This document shows positions 48,569-59,898 of a stretch of 64,000 nt of DNA, in pieces (position 1 is the first letter of the stretch; the number at the start of each line of letters is the position of its first letter). This DNA comes from Cocos nucifera (taxonomy: Eukaryota > Streptophyta > Magnoliopsida > Arecales > Arecaceae). The stretch lies in NCBI GenBank assembly GCA_006176705.1, contig QRFJ01000775.1, positions 679,136 through 743,135 of the forward strand, in the 5' to 3' direction. Made by a program: the position numbers and the translations under genes. Below the pieces are notes generated by a model that worked only from the letters and a program-made list of their open reading frames with translations, had not been told where the DNA came from and did not search any database.

Positions 48569-51049
48569 TAAAGAAATCAGATCTAAGGTTCTAGGGTTAG
48601 CTTTTGAAACTTTTTCAAAATTATAATAAAAAAATAAATTAATCATATTAATTTATAAATAATATAACATAAAATTTTAGATCTAGAATTCTATTACATG
48701 ATTAAGGCATGCTATTAAATTAGAAAATAAAATATCAAAAGCATGTTGATCATATCAACAACAGACTACTCTAGATCAGATCTAGATATGTAAGTAGAAG
48801 ATCATATCTTTCTTATCTTTGCAAGTTAGACTTTCTAACTTGCTGATCCAGGGCTGAGGTTGATGCTATGAGCCGCATATATGTCTGACCTCTATAGGAT
48901 GTCCACATGAGTGCTCAATCATTAATCAAAAATCCAATAGCTGGAAATCAGCATAATGTGCTAGTATTGTACTAATCTTTCTTGGATGGTTGATCTGAAT
49001 TTTTTTCTTCAAAATTTAGACTCTCCAATAAGTAGAAAGAAAGAGGAAGGATTGTGAATCAGAGACACTCTCAAAACTTCACAAAAGGATGGAGGAAAAA
49101 AATATAAAAGTGGAATGCTGGTAGAAGATCCTCTTCTTCTTCTTTGTTCTCTCACCTAGACACCTTGATTTATGTCCTTACAATTCCCATGCCCAAAGTT
49201 TTTCTCTCCCAGCTCTTCTCAAAACCCAATATCCCTCTCAAGTTTCTAAAAACTATGAAAAAATTAGATCAAAAAACCTTTTATTTATGGAGATATGGAA
49301 TAATCCTTGACTAGGTCAAATACCTAGTCAAGAGTTATCCAAACAAGGCTAGTCTTGGGACGCCCAACTCTTGGAGCGTTGGGTGCCCCCACCTTTTTTC
49401 TTACGTGGATCACCTAATTTTGTCATACAAAAGCTCCTCTAAAAGTCACAAAAATTTTAGAGAAAAATCAGGTATGTAGGCAGCACGAAAAAGAGAGGAG
49501 TTTTAGTTGCTTAAAATTCTATCTCATAGAGTTTAAATCAACTCAAACTTCTTCTTTGACTTGGTCCACTTTTAATTTTCATGTAAAAAAGAAAGAAAGG
49601 AGATGGGGCATGCATGAAGGCCTGGGAAAGAATATTTTCATGAAAAATCCAAAGAAAAAATGCATGCGTGCTGGGAATTAGGATGGTGCAAGAAAATAGG
49701 AGTCCTAGTCTCATTAGGACTCCTAGTTTGACTTGGTCTAACTTGATCCTTGGAATAAATTAAATCAAGATTTAATTAATCTAATTAGATTAGTTTTTAG
49801 TCCAACTAATAATCTAATCAAATCAGATTTAATTTTGATTTAATTTCTAATCAAATTAGAGATTGGGTTCAAACAAGTCCTAATTGAACTAGGATTAGTT
49901 CTTTCTTGCAATTAGCTCATTCAATAAAGCAATTGGACTTGATTCAATCAAGTTCAAACTAAATTTAATTAAATTATATTTAATTAGACTTAATCTCAAT
50001 CCTCTGGCTTAATCAAATTAAGCTAATTAGCAATCGAATTGCTAATTGATCCTCCTACAACACTTGCACTAGGTCAAACATCATCATATTGAATGTTTGA
50101 CCCTAGAATGATTTTTGATCATCAATCAACCATCCGATCAGATAAAAAACTCTTATGTGTATGATCCCATAAGTTCAAATCTAAATTGATAGCATAGAAA
50201 TAAATTTCTGTATCAATCAAAGTGACCATCTAGTAATGGTACCCGATGGTCGGATAGATCGAATGTGTAGAACAACATCCTTAGAATCCATGTGGATATA
50301 ATTTTTGTATAATTCATCCTCTTAACCAAAATACTCATAGGACACCTCAGAGTTTAACTATCAACTTCGATTAGGTCATCCACATTATATTTTAAAATAT
50401 TAAATTCATCTCATGGATTATCCTGGCCAAAGTTTTTGCTATATTGGAATACAGTGATGGATTCTTCCCTTGGAGTGGTCAATCCCATCTTGATCTCTCA
50501 TCAATTTTGCAAGTACTTGACTATGCCCAAAAATCTTTCATCACTGAATTAGAAATTTAGTTAGTTCGGTACCAAAGCATAGGAGTTGCTTGCAAGTCAC
50601 TATGGTGATCTTAGTTCTAAGGGATACTTATATCTATATCCCATCAGAGCAATTCACAACAGCAGAATGCTCTAGAGTTGGTCACGTTCAATGATGATAT
50701 ACCCATACATATCACTTGTATGCCATAGTAGTATCTCCATACTCCTTGGTTAAGAGGACAACCAACCTATATGGTATACAATGATCTATACTCGATAAAT
50801 ACTATCATCCTAATTAATAGTGTATCATTTGATCATGAATAATTTTAAGGACTAATTGATAAATCCTCTCTTTATCAAAACTAAATAGTCCTAAGAACTT
50901 CATCACAATAATGGAGTTCATTAGAAGATGTATACCTTATGATGAAAAAGCTAAAATAAATATTTTATTTATTGATAAATCAATTACTATTATAAGATAG
51001 CTTAATCGTTAACATGTTGATGATTGGATTTGGAACATATTTTTCAATA
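48569..51049 (-). repeat. 5' LTR of copia 1 (2.48 kb)
   Basis: Collinear with 30219-32712. The TATA-like TAAATAAAAGG is on the minus strand at 49277-49287. Confidence 0.92.
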
Positions 51050-51054
51050 ATATT
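51050..51054 (+). repeat. TSD ATATT of copia 1, right copy
   Basis: Pairs with 30214-30218; the chromovirus 3' LTR resumes immediately after. Confidence 0.88.
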
Positions 51055-51615
51055 GGTAGAGTATGATAATCTATTATTTTAAACATCATAGTTAATCTTT
51101 CCTGTTTTCTCCATCGATAGATGGATTATTCATTCACTGGAACTTTGGTCTCATTATGTGTTTCTTTTCTTTTACCTTGATAGGTTAAAGTAGTTTAGCT
51201 TAGCATAGAAGTTGTGTCATCAGCACCCATACTAGCAGAGGTTGGTTACATTAGCTTGAGTGAGGGGTTCTTTGTTTTGGATCAAGTCAGCTTTTGGGAG
51301 GAGCATTTTGGCTAAGTGATCTAGTTGAGAGAGCATCTTGGGTCATGTTATGTATTTTGTCTTTGTTTAAATAGCATATATTAACATAATATATTCTAAA
51401 ACTATATGTATAAAGTTATATAATAATAAGTAAAAGCTTCAAAGTTGTTTTCTAAGTCATGTGAGTTAACCTGTGTGTTACATTTATTTTGATTTATGAC
51501 AGGATATGATGGTAGAATAGGGTCTACTAGTGGCTTATGAACCATGGCATAAGGTGCTAGTAAAATCCTACTCAATTGTTATATCCTAGCTCGGTTTAGA
51601 GAGTGGGGTGTGACA

Positions 51616-51620
51616 CCATG
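51616..51620 (+). repeat. TSD of the chromovirus, right copy (CCATG)
   Basis: Pairs with CCGTG at 15249-15253. Confidence 0.8.
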
Positions 51621-54400
51621 CTAGTCCCATTTTGGAACCTCAGAACCATAGCTCAGACCCCTTGCTGAGCTCGACCTTGGGTGACCCACCGAGAGCTTGA
51701 CTCGAGCCCTCCTCGATGATAGCTTAGTAGTCGCTGTAGCCTTCCACTTCCTCTGGTGCCCCTAGTGGATAAGGAGCTCGGTGTTTACTTGCATGGCTAC
51801 AAGATAGAAAAAGGCATGATTAGAATGATGTCACGAGCTAGAAATTATCATAACAATGATGAGAGAATGATGTACTGTGGGGGCCTGTGTAACTCAAGCT
51901 GATGTTGACTAATGTCTGCTTGAACAACAACTCTTATAAAGGAGGAACATTACTACCAGATAGAACCTTCAATGAATGGTTGTTAGTGTCAGAAAACTTG
52001 GGGCTCAATTCATGGCCTTCCGAGGCCAACCCCATGAAGTATCAAAACCCCATGGTTGCTTGGTGGTGACATAGAAGAACTGCTCCTGCCATCGATGGAT
52101 GGAAGAAGGGGCACCTTAGATAATGATGCAACCCATCCTAGGGGACACATACCACCAATCCCTCTACCATATATGCTTCTTTAGAGTAAAAGAAGGTGCA
52201 TAAGAGAGAGATGGGAGGATGAACTTCACTAGGAGAAAAAAAAAGAGAGGCAACAATGAACCTCTTGGCATTTGGGACTAGGAGGGTTGGAATGATGCTA
52301 TAATATCTGAAGATTTGGATGATGAAGAGATGAAGTGAAAGTCTTAACCTGGTCCTTAGTATCTCTTTGTAAAGACCAAGCCAACCTTGAGGTGGGTCTG
52401 AGATCTAGACCTTAAGACTTGGAAGCTCCAAACAAACAAGTTAGAAAGTTGGTACCAGAGCCGAATTACCTCCAAGTCTTTGGGAGAATGGATGTAACTT
52501 GCTTTGGGCTTATGGGGACATCAGACCCAACCTCAAAATAATTAGAGGAAGATGGTGGATGCCTAGGCAGGCCCTTGCACCCTTAGACTGGCTAGGAGAA
52601 TGGCTCCCGATAGAGAATGTGGTCTTGGACATCCTCGACAAGGAATGAAGAAGAAAAATTGACATGGAAAGAAAGGAGAAGAAAGTGAGACCTGGAGAAG
52701 GTAATGCCCATAAGAATACCTAACCTAGGATCAGGACAAAACAATGCTGAAAAAGATTCCTAGAGAGTTCACTGGAAAAGGTAGGGAGACCATTGGAGAT
52801 GCACGATGGGCATGGTTGGAAGGAAATGGATGCTTGCTGAGAATCACCGAAATAGCAAAGTTTCCCCTCAAATGACAAAATGTCATTAAGAAGTAAGGAG
52901 AGGTTAGGTAGCTTATGTAAGGTCTTGAATGTTTAGGATCAAGCAACGCTTCATTTAGGTGCTCGCAACCCCTACACATGGTATAATGGTATAGGCCGAA
53001 TTCAAAACCCATGGATTGATACTTTCGGTGGAGGAGATTAGCCCACCACTTTCTCCAAGTGGTGCGAGCTTCTTCCATGTGTCACCTACTGATTCAAGCG
53101 ATGAGTTGTGGGTATGGAGTAGGCATCTTTTGCATCCAAAATCATGATGCCTCCAAAGCCCAATAGGCACAATGACTATAGCTATCAGAAAAATGGTTGG
53201 AAGTAACTGATGATGACTCAGTCAAGAAAATGTTTTAACTTCATTCATCTGAGCCAAAGCCAGCCCTAAACTTGGGTCTGGGGGGCAACTAATATTAAAT
53301 TAATCTTGGATGACACTAAACCAGTCATCCTTAGGTCGAGATGGCCGATGCAATTTGGGTGCCCTTGGTCTAGTGAGGCTATTATGCCAACCCAAAATTG
53401 CTAGCACACACCTTGCATGGAAGATCCCCGAAATCTCATAGAAAAGGCAAGAGATTGTCGAGATCAGGATGCCATCACTAGAGTAATGAAATGGGTGCTA
53501 CACGTTGATCCCACACACACCATTATGGTAGGGCCAGGTGCCACCCTTCTTCAAATGGCCACCAGCCTCCTCTCTACAAAAGGGGGTAGAGGGTAAATTG
53601 TTATTCTCCTATATGTTGTTCCATCTCTCTTTCTTTATTCCTGGCCCCACTAGATACACTCTAGCAAGTGGACTTGTTTGTAGATGACATTCGGTGTTCC
53701 CATTCAACAACTCTGCTTCATCATGTACTATCAAACCAAATTACTGCATGCCTGGGAGACTATGACAACAGCCTTCATAACTTTTCTTATGGGTTTTGAT
53801 AAGAATTTTCTTTGTGGATTGTCTTATGGATTCCTCCATGAAATGATAAGGTGGTTTAGCTCACACTATGTACTAAACAAAGAAGAGGAAATAACACACC
53901 CCCTATTGCTGCCTGTCTCTAAGCAGGTATTGAGGTTGGCCTAGAGGTAGTGAGCTAAAGTGGATGATGCCTTCCATGGATGAAAGTGGCCTTGCAAACA
54001 GAAATCCCTAGCTAGTAGTTTTTTCAATAGAAACCCTCCGATACTTAAGTCAGTAAGTGATCGAAGAACAAAGGGAGAGAGATAGAATAAGAGGGGTTTT
54101 TTGGTATGGACTCAAGATTTACTCGGGGCCCCTCGCTCCCCCCAATTATAGAGGGAGAGTAGCGACCTTTCCCATAATGGCCGGTGGCCATTATCGAAAG
54201 GTACTAGCGGAGATCATGCTCTACATTTTGGATATGGGGTGGGAAGGTTGTTACATGGTTATCACACAGGTCCCTCCCCATGCAGTTATTGATGCCTTAT
54301 CTAGCTCACCATGATTGAGAGGATATAATTATCTTTTAGAATTGGCAACCAATTATTGTTTGGCTAGCCTCCTCGTCTTCGGCTGAGGAGGGTAGGTAGG
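51621..54400. repeat. Old repeat DNA, possibly a decayed gypsy 3' region and LTR
   Basis: No coding domain that I recognise on either strand. GTCTGGGGGGCAACT at 53276-53290 looks like the PPT-plus-LTR start of Tat-type gypsy elements. CTCTCTACAAAAGGGGG at about 53570 with pyrimidine-rich sequence downstream looks like an LTR promoter. The minus-strand open frame at 53078-52731 (ARTTWRKWWANLLHRKYQSM) has no family I can name. GC content is higher than in the neighbouring LTRs. Confidence 0.4.
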
Positions 54401-54405
54401 CCATG
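54401..54405 (+). repeat. TSD CCATG of the SIRE-like element, left copy
   Basis: Identical to 61429-61433. Confidence 0.85.
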
Positions 54406-54431
54406 TGTTGCCTAGAGGTAGCAACCCAAGA

Positions 54432-54447
54432 GGGGGGGGGGGGGGGT
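54432..54447 (+). repeat. Poly-G tract
   Basis: About 16 G in a row; the partner LTR reads GGGGAGGGGGG at 59925-59935. Such runs are prone to slippage and to sequencing error. Confidence 0.85.
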
Positions 54448-55242
54448 GAATTGGGTTCTTATAAAAGCTTTGGCCAAATTTAACTCTAAGTAATTATGTG
54501 CTTTGATTTTAATTTAAGTAGTGAGGATGAGATGTATATAATATGAGCAGCGGAATTAAGATAACAAAATCAAACTATGAAAGTAAAGTAAGAATTATAA
54601 GCATGCAAAGTATATAGAGAGATAAAAGAAAAAAATGCAATACAAACATACAAAGATTTATAGTGGTTCGGAGCAATCCACTCCTACGTCCACTTTCCAA
54701 GCTTTTCTTGAGAATTTCACTATAATCTCCCCTTGATTACCGTGTGTTTATTTTTTTAGGCTCACAAACAAATCTAGTTGGTTTTCATAGGAGCACTAAC
54801 CAAAATCTAACATCGTTAGTTTTTCGGGTTCACTAACAACCTAGTTGATTTTTCAGGATCACCAATCAAAACCTACAATATCCAATTTTGGGCTTGGATG
54901 GGCCTAAACTCTAATTTTCTTTCTCCTAAAGAAACTTGTAAAGAAATCAAAAAATACAAGTAAAGCTTCAGCATAATATAGAAAATAAAGTATAAGCTCT
55001 TTTAAATCCTAAAGAACAAGTTGATAATGTGCTCGATTGAAGCTTGGCTTTTCTTTAAATTATGCTTGAGAGGATGTGGAAGATGTTGGAGAAGATTGCT
55101 TTGAAGGCTCGTTGAAATCTGTGCACAACACTCCTCTCTTTTCTCTTTTCTTTGGATATTCAATGTTCCTCACAAAATCTGAAAGATTCTCTCTCTAAAT
55201 CCCTTAATCTCTTTCTTCTATTTCTTTTAATTGATTCTCCAC

Positions 55243-55251
55243 CTTTAAATA
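55243..55251 (-). promoter_or_regulatory. LTR TATA-like box, SIRE-like
   Basis: Minus-strand TATTTAAAG; identical at 60730-60738 in the other LTR. Confidence 0.55.
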
Positions 55252-55938
55252 CCTTTAGAGAAGATTGGAGTGAGAGTTCTTAGCCATTGGAAGCTCTAAA
55301 ATAGTCGTTGGGGTCGAAAAATAGCCATTAAAAAATTATCCGTTGAAGGCTGTCTGTGCAGATTGAGACCTCTCGATTTTTCACGAGATCTCTCATCAGA
55401 TTTTGAGACCTCTCGATTTTTCATGAGACATCTCGTCAGAACTGCGAGACCTCTCAAAAAATCTATGAGACCTTTCACTCTCAGAGCACAGAAATGAAGT
55501 TTATATCTCCTGAGAATGAGACATCTCGAGTTCAACTCAAAACCTCTCGGGACTATGCCAGAATACTGTTTCATTATACCAGACCACCCGAAAGTTCTCG
55601 AAAAAAATCTGAGACATCTCGAAAAATTCTGACTTCATCTTTCTTCAATGTTTGACCTTCCAAATTTGAATTTCTTCATCCCAAACTTTTTTAAACATAA
55701 TTGCTTCCTTCAATTTTAATTTTTCTTCTTTCAATCATACTTCATACCAAGCCATCCAAATATGTGTGAATTTGCTCTTTTAAGTATTTTGGCATGGCAT
55801 CTTGATAGGATTTATTCTTGAGATAAATTTTTTATTTTGGATACTTGAAAAATCCTACACACATTCTTGAAACACATGATTAGATACATAATATACTCAA
55901 TATTTTGGAATCATCAAAATCAATCTCAGGGTTAATAA

Positions 55939-58135
55939 TCTCTTCCTTCTTAATGATGACAAAATCTTGAGTATATGCACAATAAAAGCAAATAATGTTT
56001 TTCTATGCATTTTGCTAAAAAGTATCATGAAGTATAGATTAAACACATGAATAAGTACTTCATGAATATTCTCAATTATTCTTTTGGTTTATTGCACATA
56101 TTTTATATACTCATAAAAAAAATATTTTAATTCATATTAATGAGTATTAAATTTTTATTTCAAGCATCAATACAATTTGAATGAGTACTTCGAGCATATA
56201 CTCAACATTCCTCTCCTCCTTTTTGACAGCATAAAAAAGCTCATGAAAAAGAAATAAGAAATAATCATCAAAATCAATAATATGATTGTATCAAAGTAAG
56301 AATTATATTAAATTCAAAAAATTAATTTATGTGAGTCATCAAAATCAACATCAAAGCATTAAATTAAGAGATGTATTAAATTCATGAAATCAATTTAAAT
56401 GAATCATCTTCCTTTTAAAAATTTATCATTTGACTCAAAAAAATTTAAATATTTATTTTAATTTTAGAAATTAGCTTGAATTTAAATATTATATGCTTTC
56501 CCTTCTTTCGAATGAATATGATCTTTATTCAGATTTTTAAATATATACTTTTAAGTTTTAAGAGGAATAAAGCTTTTCAAAATATTTGAATATGAAATCA
56601 AGCATAATATATACTTTAATATTCTAACTTTTCTTTTCTTAAGAAATTTTGGTCAATTAGATTTGAAAAAGATATGTATCGAGAATGTATCGAGCAAAGT
56701 AAAATAAACAGTATCAAAGCATAAGATAGTCACATTTTCAAATTCATTGCTTTAGGTAAAATATTATTTCAAAATAAATAATTCATAAGAATTTTGCAAT
56801 GCACATGAGAAATTTAGGATCAAATTTGAATTTTTAAATGGATTTTAAAATTTATTCCTTGGAGTAAGAATATGTTTTTAAATTAGTCAAAAAAATTTTA
56901 ATCAAATCAAGTTAGAAAATATCTCTCCTCCTATTTTTCATACTTATAGCAAGATTAATTTACTTTTCAACTTTCTTTTCTTCTTTATTTCAAATTAAGC
57001 AAATTCAACATGAATTTAACCACTAAATTTAGATTTTTAAAATTTAAAATATAATTTTAATTTTAAAAGCTTTTTTTATTAAATGATTACTTCTTCTTTA
57101 ATATTTTTTCCTCCTTACTTTAACAAATAGAGTCATTTCTTTGAAAGATTTTCTTAATACCAATTAAACTAAGTTTTAGATTAAATCATGATTTTCTTGG
57201 TTCAATACCATTTAATGATTAATTTGCAAATTCAGCTTGATATCAATGATTTTGTTTTGAATTAAATCAAGATGAATTGATTCAAATTAAATAGTTTAAG
57301 GATTTAGAATGATAAATCAATTTGAGTTGATATCAATAAATTAGTTAAAGCAAATCATAAAGAAATTTTTAGTCATTCTTCAGAAAGATCATTTCTTCCT
57401 TTTCATAAGAAATATCAAGCAATTAGGTTTAGAAAAGATATGTATTTTTGAATTTATTTTAAATGATATCATATGAAACATATAGCGGTATAAAATTATA
57501 TTTGAAACAAAAATATTCTTCTCTTTTTGCCAAAAGATAAATCAATCAGATACATGGCAATAGTATGTTGTTTGATATCAAATAATTAAAACTGAAGTTC
57601 TTTATGAATATTTAGTAATTTAAAACATTCATATCTAATAAGAATCTTTTAATTTAAATTCATTAATTATAAAATTGATATGGGGAGACTTAAAATATTA
57701 TGCTAAATTTTAAAATAAATCAGCTTATCCATAGCATGATATATAGAGGAGAGAATATTAATCTTTAAAATCAAAGCATTCAAATTATTGCAAGTATCAA
57801 AATCAATCATACTTATCAAAACATAAAAGAAATTATCATATGCATACATATTAACAAATCATTAAAGTTAATACATCAAACTTTTAATTCATAGAGTATG
57901 ATCATTTTAAGCAATGATAAATCATCAAAATCAATCAAACATGCTTCATAATTATTTTAATTAATAATAAAAATATATTTAGCAAATAAAGATGGCATGG
58001 TGTGAGAATAGTTTAGATTTTACTAAATTGCACCATCTATCTATTTTTATTTTTAAGGCATCCATAAAAATTTTCTTCTTTTAGCTTCATTGGATCCTTG
58101 GTATACCTACAAAATTACTTCATAATTTTTGGTAC
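55939..58135. other. AT-rich noncoding interior of the SIRE-like element
   Basis: 2.2 kb with no open frame of note and no similarity to protease, integrase or RT on the minus strand. It is full of short words such as ATCAAAATCAAT and AAATCAATT. This space is where pol should be. Confidence 0.7.
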
Positions 58136-59836
58136 CTAAGTTTTCTTGGGTCCATTGAATTTAGTGCTCAAGGTTCCTTTTGGAACCCAAATTTGTCTAA
58201 CCAAAGTATGGCCAATTCTTTTAAAATTATATTCAAAAAATTTTTGGTCAATTTTATTGCACTTAAAGCATTTAATTGAATGATTTTTAGTTGAAGCTCT
58301 TGTGAAAATACTCCTAGCATTTTGCCATTTTCTTGAAATATTAAGATCAGTTTCTATTTTATTGAAAATAGCCCGATTAACTTTTACCATAGATTAGGGA
58401 TTTTGAAAACTAATGGTAAACTTTTCAGCAATAGGCTTCAAAATTTCAATCTCTCTTCTCAATTTTTTATTTTCTCCCAAGAGCACTTTCTTTTCATTTA
58501 AAAGATTTTTTTTTTCTTTTAGGAAGGATCTTAAGATGTCATTATCCTTTTTAAGCTCCATGTTTTCTTTAACTAAAGAATTTTCAGATTTGATCCATTC
58601 TTCTTTTTCTTTAGTCAAAGTATTCTTTTCTTTCAAGATATCTTCTTTTTCATTTAATAACTTATTCTTTTCATTAGCTAAAAGAAGATTAAATTTTTTG
58701 ATTTCTTTATTTTTCAGCCTTAATTTTTTGAATTCATCCATTAAATCATTGAAGGCTTCAAACAATTCCTCAAATATAAACTCGGCAAAGTTTTCAGAAT
58801 TTACCTCATCCTCAATGGCTATGAGGCAAAGATTTTTCACTTTCTTTTCCTCATCCGAGCTTGAAGTATCACTATCATCCTAAATTTCTAACATAGCTCT
58901 TTTTTTGATCTTTTTGGGATACTTTTTGAGTAGGGGCAATTGGGTTGTAATATCCTCTTTTGTTGCAATTATAGCATATGACACTTTTTCTTTCTTTTCT
59001 TCTTTCTTTTTCATACTTCTATTTAGGAGGAACTTCTTGAATTTGCTTGTGAGTAGCTCCATATCCTCATCATCATCTGCACTCTCTTCTTCATCTTCCG
59101 ACTCATCACTTTCTTCATGTTGTGCAATGGATTTGAAGGCGATGGTTTTCATCTTTCTTGGCTCTTTCTCTTTCTTTTTTTGAGCCATGTTCAACTCATG
59201 AGTCATGAGTGAACCCATCAATTCTTCTAATGACAGCTTGGTGAGGTCTTTCGCTTCTTGTATGGCTGTCATCTTTGCTTTCCATTCCTTTAGCAAAGAC
59301 CTTAAAACCTTGCAAACAAGTTCATAGTTAGTATAGATTTTGCTAAGACCATTTAGAGCATTAATAATATCAATAAATTTAAAAAATATTTTAAAAATTG
59401 ACTCATGTTTCTCTATTTTAAACATTTCATATTTATGAACAAGCAAGTTGATTTTGGACTCTTTTACTTGGCTTATTCCCTCATGAGTCACTTTCAATCT
59501 TTCCCAAATTTCCTTTGCTGATGTACAAGTAGATATTCTATTAAATTCTTGTACATCAAGACAACAATAAAGAACATTGATGGCTTTTGCATTTAATTGA
59601 GCCATCTTCTTATCAAATTCGTTCCAATCCTTTTCTAGTTTAGGGATAGACACACCATTAATTTCTATTATGGGTGTGTGTGGTCCTCTAGTTATGACTT
59701 TCCATAAGTCATAGTCTAAAGCTTGTATGAAAATTTTTATTTTAGTTTTTTAAAAAGTATAATTTGTGCCATTAAATAGTGGTGGTCTTGATGTGGATTG
59801 GCCTTCAGCAAATAATGAGCCAAATGGGGTTGCCAT
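58136..59836 (-). pseudogene. SIRE-type copia Gag
   Basis: Start at 59836 (MATPFGSLFAEGQSTSRPPL), the conserved SIRE opening. The reading stays in one frame for about 567 codons with three stops (codon 29, about 58880 and 58391), two of them where Trp is expected. The Gag domain covers KLEKDWNEFDKKMAQLNAKA, FNRISTCTSAKEIWERLKVT and LSLEELMGSLMTHELNMAQK (59650-59170). An acidic stretch (about 59110-59040) follows, then a long Lys/Glu/Leu coiled coil (58760-58440). The zinc knuckle CFKCNKIDQKFFEYNFK (about 58265) has lost its His (Gln) and last Cys (Tyr). The frame reaches the WVPKG boundary, where pol would start. Confidence 0.93.
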
Positions 59837-59884
59837 GATCTTTTACTCAAGATGGTTAGGTCAATAATCAATTACAGAGCACTT

Positions 59885-59896
59885 GCTCTTATACCA
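59885..59896 (-). other. PBS of the SIRE-like element
   Basis: Minus-strand TGGTATAAGAGC, one change from TGGTATCAGAGC, two bases from the LTR. Confidence 0.85.
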
Positions 59897-59898
59897 AT

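Larger units (their letters stand above)
30219..51049 (-). mobile_element. Ty1/copia element 1 (minus strand) nested in the chromovirus LTR
   Basis: On the minus strand: 5' LTR 51049-48569, PBS TGGTATCAGAGCC (48566-48554), a 1.7-kb leader, gag from 46823, protease, then an interruption by copia 2 (45800-35628), then GAG-pre-integrase, integrase, RT, RNase H, PPT and the 3' LTR 32712-30219. Perfect TSD ATATT. Without copia 2 it is about 10.65 kb and has all copia domains, so it was once autonomous in principle. Related in domain order and LTR style to the copia at 2204-14068. Confidence 0.93.
15254..51615 (+). mobile_element. Ty3/gypsy chromovirus, Tekay/Del-like, full length with four nested insertions
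   Basis: 5' LTR 15254-20958, initiator-Met PBS at 20964, Gag, PR, RT, RNase H, integrase and chromodomain from 21507 to about 28260, PPT at 28302, 3' LTR 28316-51615, and TSD CCGTG/CCATG. Subtracting nested insertions and their TSDs leaves LTRs of about 2439 and 2464 bp, a strong check on all the boundaries. The intact element would be about 12 kb. All coding regions carry stops or frameshifts. Confidence 0.93.
28316..51615 (+). repeat. 3' LTR of the chromovirus, split by a 20.8-kb insertion
   Basis: Parts 28316-30213 and 51055-51615 (plus TSD ATATT at 30214-30218) align with the 5' LTR. It ends GGGTGTGACA. The nested copia pair lies in between. An AT/GT microsatellite at 29731-29765 expands a site that reads AAATATGTATGTATATG in the 5' LTR. 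Confidence 0.92.
54406..55938 (-). repeat. 3' LTR of the SIRE-like element
   Basis: Plus strand TGTTGCCTAGAGGTAGCAAC to AGGGTTAATA. Holds a 16-base G run at 54432 and a minus-strand TATTTAAAG at 55243-55251. Short CGAGA(C/T)(C/A)TCTC-type words recur between 55360 and 55620. Confidence 0.93.

Noticed and set aside
52731..53170. Two overlapping minus-strand open frames (115 and 71 residues)
   Set aside because: No motif or family recognised, different frames, in old repeat DNA; not reported as a gene.
53684..54314. Two plus-strand open frames of 85-86 residues
   Set aside because: No domain features, no coding context; the region looks like a decayed LTR.
58413..58883. 156-residue plus-strand open frame rich in Phe and Ser
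   Set aside because: Exact antisense of the Lys/Glu coiled coil of the SIRE Gag; the composition is a mirror effect.
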